Source: an uncultured Candidatus Saccharibacteria bacterium (GTDB taxonomy: Bacteria > Patescibacteriota > Saccharimonadia > Saccharimonadales > UBA4665). Taken from it: a DNA stretch of 53,223 nt. The position numbers and the translations under genes are program-made. The stretch is taken from the NCBI GenBank assembly GCA_903840315.1, contig CAIMFK010000001.1:1-53223 (forward strand). The letters run 5' to 3'. The notes beneath the pieces are model-generated. The model ran no database searches, was not told where the DNA came from, and saw nothing but the letters and a program-made list of their open reading frames with translations. Below, in pieces: positions 1 through 8,891 of the stretch. The stretch's first letter is position 1, and each line of letters begins with the position of its first letter.

Positions 1-180
1 AAGATAAAGCTATTCGCTGACAATCCGCTTGCTCCCACGCTGCGCAACCACGCCCTGAAAGGCAAGTACAAAGAGTACCGTAGCATTGATATTACAGGTG
101 ATGTCAGGGCGTTGTACCTACAGCAGGACAATGAAGCTATAATTGACGCCGTAGGCACGCACAGCCAGTTATACGGCTAA
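1..180 (+). CDS. RelE/StbE-family toxin, C-terminal part (cut by window edge)
   Basis: The open frame enters from the left edge and ends in TAA at 178-180, giving 59 residues. The segment with HALKGKYKEYRSIDITGDVR, then RALY and GTHSQLYG at the very end, matches the C-terminal half of RelE/StbE (YafQ-like) ribosome-dependent mRNA interferases. In these the LKG...YRSI.ITGD.R strand pairs form the active face. The start and the partner antitoxin lie outside the window. It sits beside a pilin-like gene and a recombinase remnant, so it belongs to the accessory block at this tRNA-Glu. Confidence 0.75.
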   Translation, partial: KIKLFADNPLAPTLRNHALKGKYKEYRSIDITGDVRALYLQQDNEAIIDAVGTHSQLYG

Positions 181-190
181 GCACAAAGGA

Positions 191-1054
191 TTATTGGACT
201 GAGTTAAGGAGTAGTACTGTATCCTTATACAAATCCGTACCAGTATAGCCACTCATATTGAACACTGACGGGTAGCCATTGCCAGCTGAGTCATCGGTAG
301 AGTCAACGGTAATTTGATAAGTCTTACCGTTAGCTACTACAAAACCTTGTTCGGTCATTGTGCCACTACTACCATCATACGACTGGTTCGTTACAAGTCC
401 TTGCGTGGGGAGCTTATTGGTCACATTTTTAATGGTGTTAAGCTGACTGAGGAATGTTAGGTATTTACCACTGAATAAACCAGATGTAACCTGCCCACTT
501 GTCTTGAGATAGTTATATGGTGTCGGCTGGTTATACCCAACGCCACCGCTATAAGACAGGTACTCAGAAGTGGATATGGTGAACTCCTTGATAGTAACCG
601 TGTAACTGTTTGATTTGCTGTAGCTGGCTGGTGGGTTTACGAAAGCTCCTGTCGTAGTAGGCACGCTATTTGGATTTATAGAAACAGCCGTACCCCAAAC
701 TGCCCTATCTTGCCCAAAGTTCCCAGCCGTAGCAGTCCAGTCGGCAGGATACTTGAAGTTAAAATCAGTGCCAGTGTAAGTTTGCCACCCAGTGTAGGGG
801 TCAGGGGCTGTGGGAGTTTTTGCTTGTGTAGATGCGGTTGGTTTAGTAGTAGTCGTGCTGGCAACAGGCGTTGGTTTAGTCTTGTTATGGTTCTTGTAGA
901 CCATAAAGCCCACAACACCAATAAGTACCACAATAACCAGCACGAGAATGCCCTCAAGCGCTCCAAAAGCTGCGCGAAATTCAGGACTCAATTGGTAACT
1001 TGGAGCTACAGCGCATAGACGCTGGCAGCGAAGTGAGTAATAAGGAGCAAACAA
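191..1054 (-). CDS. Pilin-like or single-pass secreted protein with Thr-rich linker
   Basis: The protein has a class III (prepilin-type) signal, AFGALEGILVLVIVV, with Glu at +5 if cleavage precedes Phe. It is followed by one hydrophobic helix, a Thr/Pro/Ala-rich linker and a roughly 200-residue extracellular domain opening with FNFKYPADW, as in PsbP-like surface domains. The substrate is unknown. The first 25-30 residues are antisense to a serine recombinase remnant and look unlike a normal prepilin leader, so the original start was probably lost at a recombination junction near 955-975. A TTG at 991 is an alternative start giving 266 residues. No clear ribosome-binding site was seen. Confidence 0.6.
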   Translation of the reverse strand: MFAPYYSLRCQRLCAVAPSYQLSPEFRAAFGALEGILVLVIVVLIGVVGFMVYKNHNKTKPTPVASTTTTKPTASTQAKTPTAPDPYTGWQTYTGTDFNFKYPADWTATAGNFGQDRAVWGTAVSINPNSVPTTTGAFVNPPASYSKSNSYTVTIKEFTISTSEYLSYSGGVGYNQPTPYNYLKTSGQVTSGLFSGKYLTFLSQLNTIKNVTNKLPTQGLVTNQSYDGSSGTMTEQGFVVANGKTYQITVDSTDDSAGNGYPSVFNMSGYTGTDLYKDTVLLLNSVQ

Positions 1055-1296
1055 TCGATAGTGCCGTGATGTTCTTAACGAACGCGGATGAGTTCTGGAA
1101 CTTGGGTGATTTACAGGTACGGAAAGGCATTCAAGACCTAATATTCCCTGACGGATTGTACTTTAGTTGCTCTGACGGTTTTGGAACTGCTACTTTGAGT
1201 CAATCTCATCTGTTAATAGAAAAAGTCACCAATAATGGTGACTTAAGTCCTAATGTGGTGATCCCAAGGGGAATCGAACCCCTGTGTCCAGGATGA
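958..1296 (+). pseudogene. Serine recombinase (integrase), C-terminal remnant
   Basis: This frame opens after a stop at 934-936 and has no proper start. It reads ALQKLREIQDSIGNLE (coiled-coil segment), then NADEFWNLGDLQVRKGIQ, LIFPDGLYFS and GTATLSQ. That is the usual C-terminus of large serine recombinases (W..ad...R..lq.liFP.Gl), whose catalytic N-terminal and zinc domains are missing here. The frame then runs through a hairpin into the antisense of tRNA-Glu and stops at 1294-1296. The last 30 residues are therefore tRNA-derived, which is typical of an integrase next to its tRNA attachment site. I read it as a dead relic. Confidence 0.7.
1217..1244 (-). terminator. Intrinsic terminator downstream of tRNA-Glu
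   Basis: A perfect 8-bp stem, AAGTCACC/GGTGACTT, has a 6-nt loop. Read on the minus strand it is followed by a run of five T and then C. It lies 12 nt beyond the tRNA 3' end and fits a rho-independent terminator. Confidence 0.75.
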
Positions 1297-1330
1297 AAAC
1301 CTGGTATCCTAACCGCTAGATGATGGGACC
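1256..1330 (-). tRNA. tRNA-Glu (anticodon TTC)
   Basis: The cloverleaf is complete. The acceptor GGTCCCA pairs with TGGGATC, the anticodon stem CCAGG/CCTGG holds the loop TTTTCAT (anticodon TTC), the T-arm is AGGGG-TTCGATT-CCCCT, the discriminator is A, and CCA is encoded. It is the likely attachment site for the adjacent recombinase relic. Confidence 0.95.
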
Positions 1331-1377
1331 AAATTGTTAAAAATACTTGTAAATTTTACCATAACAGGGAGGAAATT

Positions 1378-1412
1378 AAAATACCCTAGGGTTCAGCCTA
1401 GGGTATTTTTTA
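1378..1412. terminator. Bidirectional hairpin terminator
   Basis: A 13-bp stem, AAATACCCTAGGG-type arms at 1378-1390 and 1397-1409, has a 6-nt loop. There are T-runs on the plus strand (1406-1412) and a shorter T-rich tail on the minus strand. On the minus strand it sits about 90 nt beyond the stop of the anchored PKD protein and probably ends that transcript. Confidence 0.75.
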
Positions 1413-1500
1413 CTTAAGAGAGCGGTCAGTCATTGCTCGTTAAGTTAAACATATCATATGTGGAATAAAAATTCTAGTGTTTATCCACAACTATGGTAGT

Positions 1501-2610
1501 TTACTTGGCTGAAAATACTCTCATATATGCTCTGTGCGCTAAAGCTGCAATTAATGTAACTGCTGCAAAAATACCAATCATATCTCCAGGACCAGTGTTA
1601 ACTAGATTTTTTGGAGGAGTAACAGGAGTTACTGGATTTACAGGCTGGTTCTTTATTGTAACTATAGCCACACATCCATTGCTCGTTACATATCCAGTTG
1701 AAGTATCAAGAGTCACTCTTACGTGATATGTGCCATCAGCTGAATATACGTGTGAGTAAGGTAATTGACTAGTTTTTATAGTTGCCTTATTGCCGTCTCC
1801 AAAATCTAACATTAGGTTGGCTACGGTTGAATCACCTGCTGTAAAGCCAACACTTTTAACTCTTACTGTTCTGTAGTCACTATCAAGTGTTATTAGATTA
1901 CATGTAGGAGGAACTGGAGGCTTCTGAGGGACAACAACCTTAACAGCTAGAACAACATATACTCTTTCATCCCAACAGCCCCATACATCACCAGGAACCT
2001 TTTCGCTTTGAATTGAAGCTCCGCTAGTAATGATTGAATCGCTTAGAGGCAATACGCCAGATCCAATACTATATTGACTTGCTGAACCAGTAATATATTG
2101 TAGCTCGACAGGTTGACCATTACAGATAATTGAAACTTTATCGCTAATTGTTGTAGCATTATTGGCACTTAATGTTGCAGTTGGACTAAAAGTTGTTGCT
2201 GCTGTATTTGCGTCAGGTAAAGCAACCTGTACTTTTGCACCATGCATTACACTTTGTCCTGTACCATTGTTGTTTTCGTACTGACTTGCACCGTTGTGAA
2301 CGTAAATATGTAGTTGAATAATCTGGTTATTAGTACAGCTTGAATTCACAGGATCCGTAAATGGAGTTGTTCCTTCATTCATATTGCCATTAACCGGAAC
2401 TCTACCTTGGAAGAAATCTTGTTCTCCATTAGATGGCATTGGTGCCGGTAAGTTACTTCCACTGAATACGTTAAACGCTGGGACTGGTGAAGGAGGAGTA
2501 GTTGGACCAGAATATGGTATGTCTGCATGAGACACGCCCGTAGCAATAAAGGCTACCGCAGCAAAACTTGCTATGGCTAATGTAATTTTTTTAGTAAAGT
2601 TAAATTTCAT
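1501..2610 (-). CDS. Secreted PKD-domain protein with LPXTG-like C-terminal anchor
   Basis: The N-terminus is a Sec signal peptide (MKFNFTKK, a hydrophobic run, then SHA before the mature part). Residues about 240-320 form a PKD-like Ig fold with DFGDGNKATI, YSHVYSADGTYHVRVT and a later TSNGC strand. The C-terminus has a Pro/Val linker, LVNTGPGD, a membrane helix and a short basic tail, which is the layout of a sortase sorting signal with LVNTG in place of LPXTG. The ribosome site AAAGG lies before ATG, and a TAGAAT box is just upstream. It follows the lipoprotein gene by 22 nt. The likely role is cell-surface display or adhesion; the ligand is unknown. Confidence 0.75.
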   Translation of the reverse strand: MKFNFTKKITLAIASFAAVAFIATGVSHADIPYSGPTTPPSPVPAFNVFSGSNLPAPMPSNGEQDFFQGRVPVNGNMNEGTTPFTDPVNSSCTNNQIIQLHIYVHNGASQYENNNGTGQSVMHGAKVQVALPDANTAATTFSPTATLSANNATTISDKVSIICNGQPVELQYITGSASQYSIGSGVLPLSDSIITSGASIQSEKVPGDVWGCWDERVYVVLAVKVVVPQKPPVPPTCNLITLDSDYRTVRVKSVGFTAGDSTVANLMLDFGDGNKATIKTSQLPYSHVYSADGTYHVRVTLDTSTGYVTSNGCVAIVTIKNQPVNPVTPVTPPKNLVNTGPGDMIGIFAAVTLIAALAHRAYMRVFSAK

Positions 2611-2632
2611 AATATATATCCTTTATTCTAAG

Positions 2633-3766
2633 TTAATTACAGATTACGTATGGTGGGTTAGGTGTACATCCTGGATTTGGACCCTTCGGAAGAGTTGTTG
2701 TAGTCTCAGGAATTGTAGTGGTGGTTGTTGGAGGTGTAGGAATTGTAGTAGTTGTTGTGGTTTCACCAGTACCACCACCATTGCCACCGCCGTTACCGCC
2801 GCCATTACCGCTGTTTCCCGAGCCTGAACCACTACCTGAATTACCTTTATTGCCACTGTTAGAGCCAGCTCCACTACCACTGTTACCGCCATTATTACCA
2901 GAGCCTCCGTTAGGACCAGTATTGGCACTTGATCCGTTACCATTTTTACTCGATGAGTTTCCAGCTAATGAAATTATTCCTTGAACATAAATGTAACCCT
3001 GATCGGTTATTAGAACTGAGTTATAGCCGGGCTTATCAGCTTTTCGGCTTTTAAATTCAACACCCTTAAGTGAGGCAGTTAAATGAACTTGCTCTAAGAT
3101 TAAATCAGAACCACTATTTGTTTTAATGTGGTTATTTGAAGTGTCTCGAGTTGGTACTAACTGAGTAACTACCTGACCGCTGCCAGCCCAATTACTATTC
3201 CAGTTACCATCTTCATTCAATACAGTAAAAGCTGAGTTACATGCAGTTTGTTGGGCTTCATTTCCACCACTCACAGAACTAAATGATGCTACTGATACCG
3301 CGAATTGATCTTGGTAATTATAGGTATTTGGTTTAGAGGTTCCATTTTCTGAAGGAACAGTAATTGCAGAAGTAATTGCTGCCAATGAACCGATATCACC
3401 TTTACCTGCAAGTGGACCATTAGAGCCAAAAAGACTCTCAATGTAGCTTTTAGTAGTGGTATTGCTATCTACAGTCCCCTTTGGTAAAAATGCAGCACTA
3501 TTATATTTAGATGAATCAGCTGCAGAATTGGCATTATTAAAAGTAGTACAATTTGCTTTAGCTTGAGAAGCAGTTACTTCTGGATTGGCAGGACTTCCAT
3601 TATGACTAGAGCCACAACCGGCGGCCAATAAACTCATAGCGCCAATAGTTCCAGCAGCTAAAATTCTAGCTGAATTATTTTTTGCTGTGTTGAATGCTCT
3701 TTGAGCTATATTTTGTGTATTGGTTGCAGCATCAACTGCTGGACTAAGTCTTTCCATTTTTTCCAT
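2633..3766 (-). CDS. Predicted surface lipoprotein with Gly/Asn/Ser- and Thr-rich tail
   Basis: A lipobox, SLLAAGC, places the lipidated Cys at residue 51 after an unusually long N-terminal region. The middle of the protein (about 70-270) is a folded domain I do not recognise. It is followed by about 60 residues of Gly, Asn and Ser, then a Thr/Pro tract with runs such as TTTTTTIPTPPTTTTTIP, and a final pair of Cys in GCTPNPPYVICN. Such low-complexity stalks lift domains off the cell surface. It heads a two-gene minus-strand unit with the PKD protein. The GC-rich repeats of the stalk create long spurious frames on the other strand. Confidence 0.7.
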   Translation of the reverse strand: MEKMERLSPAVDAATNTQNIAQRAFNTAKNNSARILAAGTIGAMSLLAAGCGSSHNGSPANPEVTASQAKANCTTFNNANSAADSSKYNSAAFLPKGTVDSNTTTKSYIESLFGSNGPLAGKGDIGSLAAITSAITVPSENGTSKPNTYNYQDQFAVSVASFSSVSGGNEAQQTACNSAFTVLNEDGNWNSNWAGSGQVVTQLVPTRDTSNNHIKTNSGSDLILEQVHLTASLKGVEFKSRKADKPGYNSVLITDQGYIYVQGIISLAGNSSSKNGNGSSANTGPNGGSGNNGGNSGSGAGSNSGNKGNSGSGSGSGNSGNGGGNGGGNGGGTGETTTTTTIPTPPTTTTTIPETTTTLPKGPNPGCTPNPPYVICN

Positions 3767-3894
3767 ATCAATCTCTCTTATAAATTAATTAAATTAACTT
3801 CATTTATAGAGGCCTTTATATCCCAAAAAACTACTCTTCTTATACCCATATATATTATCACAGCATTGGACTTTTGTCAATATTATTGTAATGC

Positions 3895-4737
3895 TTATAA
3901 TCTGTTAATTGCATCTGCTATCTGTCGATCTGCCGCATTAAGGCTAAATCCACTTGTCTCTTTTTTGTCGCTTATTACTCTTGCTACGCTAATACCTATT
4001 CTCTTTAGTCTGTCTACTATTACCTCGTCATGTTTTTTTAAGCCCTCATTAAAAGAATCTACATCTCTATCTTTCCAAAGTCGTATCTCTCTTGAACCAC
4101 CCACTCCTAGCACGGCTTTTCGGCCTCTTAATTCATTGATATCTACATCATATTGATGATTTACTTTTATGCCCACTGTTCTTAAAAACATATGACCTAC
4201 ATCCTGAAGAGGAAGTCTTTCAAAATCACTAATAATAAAAGCTAGCCCATTCATACACAAGTCTGCTGTTTTTGTAGCAGCAATCAATGGATTATCTGTA
4301 TCTTTAATTGAATTTGCCCCTAATTTAAGCAGCTCTTGACTAAGTTCTAAATCATCACCTATGACATAGCAATTAATCCTATCTCGTATTGCTGGCATTG
4401 CTCTAGATATCTCACCAATAAGTGTGCTAGCTAGTTTTGATTTAATTTCAAAGATATCGGACCTAGATCCTTCTTTAGAATTATGAAGGATTATGTTGGC
4501 TTCGATTGGTCGACTTGGAATCACCTGCCTTACATATGGCATACCGGTAATCATGCTCATTGTTGACATGGGATCTATATCCAGTGGAGTGTGTTTTGTT
4601 GGATCATATTCGGATTCACCAATCTTTACGCCACTAACTCCAGTCTTAATATCAAAACTGTTATGTCTTCCCCTGGAATCGAATAGGTTTGAAGGAAGCT
4701 CGGCTAATGCTGATTCTGTCTGGATAAATTTAGGCAT
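3895..4737 (-). CDS. DUF58-family protein of a MoxR/VWA gene set
   Basis: At 280 residues it resembles DUF58 proteins, which accompany MoxR ATPases and VWA proteins in Bat-like loci. An early segment with SFDIKTGVSGVKIGESEYDP precedes the VWA-like core, which includes AFIISDFERLPLQDVG. There is no evident transmembrane segment. It begins 10 nt after the MoxR stop and ends the operon VWA-MoxR-DUF58. The family's exact biochemistry is not settled; it is thought to work with MoxR in envelope-related protein maturation. The family call rests mainly on gene order and the core segment. Confidence 0.6.
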   Translation of the reverse strand: MPKFIQTESALAELPSNLFDSRGRHNSFDIKTGVSGVKIGESEYDPTKHTPLDIDPMSTMSMITGMPYVRQVIPSRPIEANIILHNSKEGSRSDIFEIKSKLASTLIGEISRAMPAIRDRINCYVIGDDLELSQELLKLGANSIKDTDNPLIAATKTADLCMNGLAFIISDFERLPLQDVGHMFLRTVGIKVNHQYDVDINELRGRKAVLGVGGSREIRLWKDRDVDSFNEGLKKHDEVIVDRLKRIGISVARVISDKKETSGFSLNAADRQIADAINRL

Positions 4738-4747
4738 GGATTACTCC

Positions 4748-5740
4748 TTAAGCTGTAACTTTATCGACGAAATTTGCTATTTCTTTTTCAACATTTTCGC
4801 TTGTTACTAGTGAACCAAGTCTTGCTGCTGCAGATAAATGTACTGCTTGTCGCAAATGTTCAACTGTTGGCTGACCACCAGAGAATAGGCCTAACACTTT
4901 AGCAACCTGTCCGATTTGTCCATAAAGACGGCTTGTCTCATCAATACCAAAGTCATTTTTATATAAACTTATTGCTCTATCAATAGCTCCTATTGCTAAA
5001 TCATTAATTTGATCAGGCAATAGTGTATTATTGGCGGCATCTCGAATTCTCAAAAGATCTTTAGTGCTAATTATTGACTTGATAGTTGATGGATTTGGTT
5101 TATTTCCATTGATAAGTTGTCTTTTGCTGGACTGAGTTAGATCATGTCCCATGACTGCTCCAACCTTGTTTCTCGAGGCATATGCAGCAGATACTTTGAA
5201 TGTAGCCTGATGAACTTCAGCTGGGTTCATGGTGGATATTAGCAGCATTAAACTGTCTAGAGCAACTCTACCCGAAGTGGTGGTTAGCGCTCCTTCTTCT
5301 GGAGCTTCAAGCAATGCATTAATTGCGAGTGGATTAATTCTAGTTAACTCATCTGCAAAGATAATCTTGGTGTTTGGCTTAATTATAGGTTCAATAGTAT
5401 GTATAGAAGATTTTTTAGTAGAAGTTCCATCGATTATTTCTTCACTTTCTATAATTGTTTTTCCGCCGACTAATCTTATTGGTTGAAGTTCAGCATCAGT
5501 AGGAATACGACTCACATCCTCAGGTTCAATATCGGAGACTATTCTTGGAAGATAATTTGCAAGGGTTGTTTTACCGCCTCCAGGTATACCTGAAAACATT
5601 ACAGTACCAACAACTAGACCAACTAACGCAGCTTTTTTTGCTAGCTGTTCGTCATACAATACTTTCCCTAATTGCTCAGTACCATTTTCATGATAGCTTT
5701 GGGATAGTTGATAAATTTCTGGTAATACTTCTTTATTCAT
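4748..5740 (-). CDS. MoxR-type AAA+ ATPase
   Basis: A cytosolic AAA+ ATPase of 330 residues. Walker A is GIPGGGKTT, Walker B is KIIFADELTR, and sensor 1 is LISTMNPAEV. The layout NPLAINALLEAPEEG between Walker B and sensor 1 is typical of MoxR/RavA-like chaperone ATPases. The ATG has AAAGGAAAT just upstream. It lies between the VWA membrane protein and the DUF58 protein, the standard partner set, and probably remodels or loads its VWA partner. Confidence 0.85.
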   Translation of the reverse strand: MNKEVLPEIYQLSQSYHENGTEQLGKVLYDEQLAKKAALVGLVVGTVMFSGIPGGGKTTLANYLPRIVSDIEPEDVSRIPTDAELQPIRLVGGKTIIESEEIIDGTSTKKSSIHTIEPIIKPNTKIIFADELTRINPLAINALLEAPEEGALTTTSGRVALDSLMLLISTMNPAEVHQATFKVSAAYASRNKVGAVMGHDLTQSSKRQLINGNKPNPSTIKSIISTKDLLRIRDAANNTLLPDQINDLAIGAIDRAISLYKNDFGIDETSRLYGQIGQVAKVLGLFSGGQPTVEHLRQAVHLSAAARLGSLVTSENVEKEIANFVDKVTA

Positions 5741-5762
5741 TGTGATTTCCTTTCAATCGTAA

Positions 5763-6689
5763 TTATTTTCCAGTTATATTTCTGTCGAATTTAATATATC
5801 TTCGATTTGCGGCTAAACTTACAAATGCACCTAAGCTAATAACAGAGAAAATCAAGGCTATATCCCGTACATTTCCAGTTGCAGACTTCCGATTACTAGA
5901 AGCAGTTTCATTTATTGATGCATATATTTTATCTGCAATTTTTGCTCTTTTATCCACTGATGGGCTTTGCCAGAAATTACCGCCAGTGCTTGTTGCGAGC
6001 TTATTTAGATCTGATGATGTTTGGTCTTGTGACGAAGATACGTCTACAGTAAATACAGGAATGTTGCCAGATTTAGCCAAAGATACAGCTGAGTCCACTG
6101 ATCCAACAGAGTTGTCATCCGAAATAACAAGCACAGCATTACTCTTATTTGAGTTTTTTGAATCTCCCTGGTTACTACTAATTTGAGTAAGTGCGGATGT
6201 TAAAGCCTGATCGAGCGGTGCTATGCCAAATGGATTGTCGGATGCAACTGACTCAGGCTTAGATACAATCACCTGACCAGATCCTGCTATCAAAACCTTG
6301 GAATCGAAATTTTTATTTCCAGAAAATGAAGATGCAATAGAATTAACTGATTCTATAGACCCATCACCTATGGTGTAGCCAGAATGATCAACCACTATCT
6401 CGATGCTCGAGGGCTCTTTAATCTTAGCGTTAGTTCCTTGAAATAACATTCCTACTGAACCACCAAGAAAAGCACCGGTAAGAGCAAGTGGTGCGATAAA
6501 TCTGCTAGCATTTTTTTGAATCTTAGAGAATTTGGTAGATGAATTAATTTCATCGGCTGTAGTCTCGTGAGACAAAGATAGACCTCCAAGATTTTCACTA
6601 GCCTTTTTAACAGACAGAGTGTCAACCGCTAGACCTGCAATATATCCAACTGCAACTCCAGGAACAACAAGTGGGAATTGTTCTAACAT
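5763..6689 (-). CDS. Membrane-anchored VWA-domain protein (BatA-like)
   Basis: Two hydrophobic segments near the N-terminus (about 7-23 and 68-85) and one near the C-terminus (about 275-293) flank a VWA domain (about 95-255). The MIDAS start reads IEIVVDHSGYT, so the usual DxSxS is only partly kept, and the later acidic position appears as VLVISDDNSVG. The order membrane-VWA-membrane resembles BatA/BatB. It opens the operon with MoxR and DUF58, and a TATAAT box ends 7 nt before its ATG. Metal binding may be weakened. The ligand is unknown. Confidence 0.75.
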   Translation of the reverse strand: MLEQFPLVVPGVAVGYIAGLAVDTLSVKKASENLGGLSLSHETTADEINSSTKFSKIQKNASRFIAPLALTGAFLGGSVGMLFQGTNAKIKEPSSIEIVVDHSGYTIGDGSIESVNSIASSFSGNKNFDSKVLIAGSGQVIVSKPESVASDNPFGIAPLDQALTSALTQISSNQGDSKNSNKSNAVLVISDDNSVGSVDSAVSLAKSGNIPVFTVDVSSSQDQTSSDLNKLATSTGGNFWQSPSVDKRAKIADKIYASINETASSNRKSATGNVRDIALIFSVISLGAFVSLAANRRYIKFDRNITGK

Positions 6690-6696
6690 TTGAGTT

Positions 6697-6702
6697 ATTA
6701 TA
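6697..6702 (-). promoter_or_regulatory. -10 box of the VWA-MoxR-DUF58 operon, leaderless type
   Basis: A perfect TATAAT on the minus strand is separated by 7 nt from the ATG at 6689. A start site at the usual distance falls on or next to the ATG, and no Shine-Dalgarno sequence could fit. Confidence 0.65.
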
Positions 6703-6728
6703 CGTTTATATTGCTATTTTGTCAATAT

Positions 6729-8891
6729 TTAGCTCTTGTTTGTTTTGGGTAAACTGAAGCCAAAAGTACTGCCTACATTCTCCTTGGTAGAGAATATTAT
6801 TGAACCGCCCTGAGCGATAATAACCTTTTTAGCCATGAATAGCCCCAGCCCAGTTCCATCTGGCCGTGCTTTCTTAGCATTTTCTGCACGATAAAACTTA
6901 GTGAAGAGATGATGCGAAACTGACGCCGGAACACCTATTCCCGTATCAATCACTCTCAGCTCAACATTCGATGTTTTTTCCTCAAGTTCAATCGTTATTT
7001 TGTCTCCGGGCGGAGTGTAATAAATTGCGTTGTCTAGAAAATTCATTATTACTTGTCTTGTTTTTATTTCATCTATATTTAAAATTGGGAAATTAGCAGG
7101 TTTTTTGTAATAAATCTTCAGGTCTCTAGCTTTTGCAGTATCTTCAAGCAAATCAATTTCCTCTGTAATTATTTTAGAAAGATCACAGTCGGTTCTTTCA
7201 ATCACAAACTTACCAGTTTGTAGCCTAGAAATGTTCAATAGATCAGAAATTAAGTAAACCATTCTCTGCGAGCTATCAAAAGCCTGTGACAGCATTTTCC
7301 TTTGCTGATCTGAAATCTTTCCGACATCACCCTCAAGTACCATGCTCACATAGCCCTTAACTGAAGTTAATGGAGTTCTCAGCTGATGCGAAGCCATACT
7401 AATAAAATCATCCTTATTAGCATCAAGGACCTTAAGTTTTGAATTAGCTTTTGTTAATTGCCTAGTTGCAACATCAATCTTTTCTTGCAACGTCTGATTA
7501 AAGCTTTCAATCTCTTTAAACCTTATGGCGTTTTGTAAGGATATGGCTATCTCATCTGCTGCAATTCTCAGGAATCTTTTATCTGTTTCATTGTATAGAG
7601 ATCCAGCCTCTTTATTGCCAACAAAGATAAAGCCTAGATCTTTTTTGTCAGTTCTAAGCCTAATAACAATAGATATATTTTGCTCTGCGAGAAACTTTTT
7701 TAGATGCTGATTCCTCTCTTCTATCAGCTCATCCGCGACTATTAGGGTATCCTTCATCGAAGATAATGTTTCGACTGCATCCTTATATAAACTTTTTTGA
7801 GCGACATAAAGTACATACTGAATTGTTGTAGGCCTTAAGGCTTGTGAAAGAATTTTTTTACTTCCTTCAGTGATGTAATTTAAATCCACACTACCAACGA
7901 GCATATTGCTTAATTTATCTAGAATTATTTGGGGCTCATAGTAACCTCTGTAAAATAATTTATTCGCAATTCTATTGAAGATATTTTTCAAAGGCTGGAA
8001 GGCAATTGCAACTAATAGGTTTGATAAAACTAGTATCGCAATTGCGCCTGCGGCTAAGTTTGCCCCAAGTAAATGAGTAGTAATTAGAAGCACAGGAACT
8101 ATAAGTATCAACGCTACTGCTACGAGCGTTATTAAGTAACCTAAAGATCGCACAATCACTAGTCGTATATCAAAAAGTTTATGTTTTACAATTGCATAGC
8201 TAGATATTCCAACCAAAAATGCTATTCCTAAGTATGAAATATCTCCCGAATATAAATTTATAGTTTTTGATTTTGTTAACAATGGAACTAGTAAGTTACT
8301 TACAACCACCATCAACGATGCAACTAATAAACCAATAAGAATAAATGCTATTTGAGACTTTTCGTCAGATCTTGCGCGCCTGTAGCCGATTATTAGCTGT
8401 AAAAGTCCGAAAAGAACCATAAACCCAAGCAATGCTCCGTAGATTTCAAATCCACTTCCATAACTTAGAGATAATGAATTCTGGCTATAGCCGATAGTTA
8501 CAACCTTGGAAGATAATGTCGAAAAAGACAGCAGAAGAGATGCAACAATTATTGAAATTTCATATATGGTATTTATTTCGGAGGCGACATTTTGGTAAAT
8601 CAGCCTATATGCAAAATAAACGAAACTACCAGCTAGTAGTGGACCTAGGAAAAAATCACCATGACTGAAGAATACTGAGTAATGGTGTGTTTTAAAGTTT
8701 GCGCCAATGTAATTTGAAATCATCCAGGCTCCAACTACAAATGAGAAAACAGCAAACGACCAATTTAGCCTGAGCTTATAGTTCCTAAGAAGAACCAGGA
8801 TTCCAATTCCCCACATTGAAATAACAATAAGGCCTGTGAAAATATTCAAAAACATTACCATTATGGTAGTATCTTTTGAATCAAGTATCAA
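6729..8891 (-). CDS. Multi-pass membrane sensor histidine kinase
   Basis: The protein has 720 residues. There are about eight hydrophobic helices in residues 10-300 (a 7TM-like sensory region), a GAF-like domain at about 320-460, a coiled coil, then HisKA with MASHQLRTPLTSVKGY (His502), and HATPase with N-box NFLDNA (617-622), G1 DTGIGVP and G2 GTGLGL. All catalytic motifs are intact. The start is a TTG that overlaps the stop of the upstream gene (TTGA), so translation is probably coupled. No response regulator is adjacent in the operon. The two receiver proteins divergent at 10711-11536 are the obvious partners. Confidence 0.92.
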   Translation of the reverse strand: MILDSKDTTIMVMFLNIFTGLIVISMWGIGILVLLRNYKLRLNWSFAVFSFVVGAWMISNYIGANFKTHHYSVFFSHGDFFLGPLLAGSFVYFAYRLIYQNVASEINTIYEISIIVASLLLSFSTLSSKVVTIGYSQNSLSLSYGSGFEIYGALLGFMVLFGLLQLIIGYRRARSDEKSQIAFILIGLLVASLMVVVSNLLVPLLTKSKTINLYSGDISYLGIAFLVGISSYAIVKHKLFDIRLVIVRSLGYLITLVAVALILIVPVLLITTHLLGANLAAGAIAILVLSNLLVAIAFQPLKNIFNRIANKLFYRGYYEPQIILDKLSNMLVGSVDLNYITEGSKKILSQALRPTTIQYVLYVAQKSLYKDAVETLSSMKDTLIVADELIEERNQHLKKFLAEQNISIVIRLRTDKKDLGFIFVGNKEAGSLYNETDKRFLRIAADEIAISLQNAIRFKEIESFNQTLQEKIDVATRQLTKANSKLKVLDANKDDFISMASHQLRTPLTSVKGYVSMVLEGDVGKISDQQRKMLSQAFDSSQRMVYLISDLLNISRLQTGKFVIERTDCDLSKIITEEIDLLEDTAKARDLKIYYKKPANFPILNIDEIKTRQVIMNFLDNAIYYTPPGDKITIELEEKTSNVELRVIDTGIGVPASVSHHLFTKFYRAENAKKARPDGTGLGLFMAKKVIIAQGGSIIFSTKENVGSTFGFSLPKTNKS

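Noticed and set aside
1216-1296. The last 27 or so residues of the recombinase frame as genuine protein
   Set aside because: They are read from a terminator hairpin and the antisense of tRNA-Glu (ending GIEPLCPG), a known artefact of integrase genes abutting tRNAs.
2640-2990. Pro/Leu-rich and Val-rich open frames over the Gly-rich lipoprotein tail
   Set aside because: They are by-products of the repetitive Gly/Asn/Ser and Thr codons of the lipoprotein stalk and lack starts with ribosome sites.
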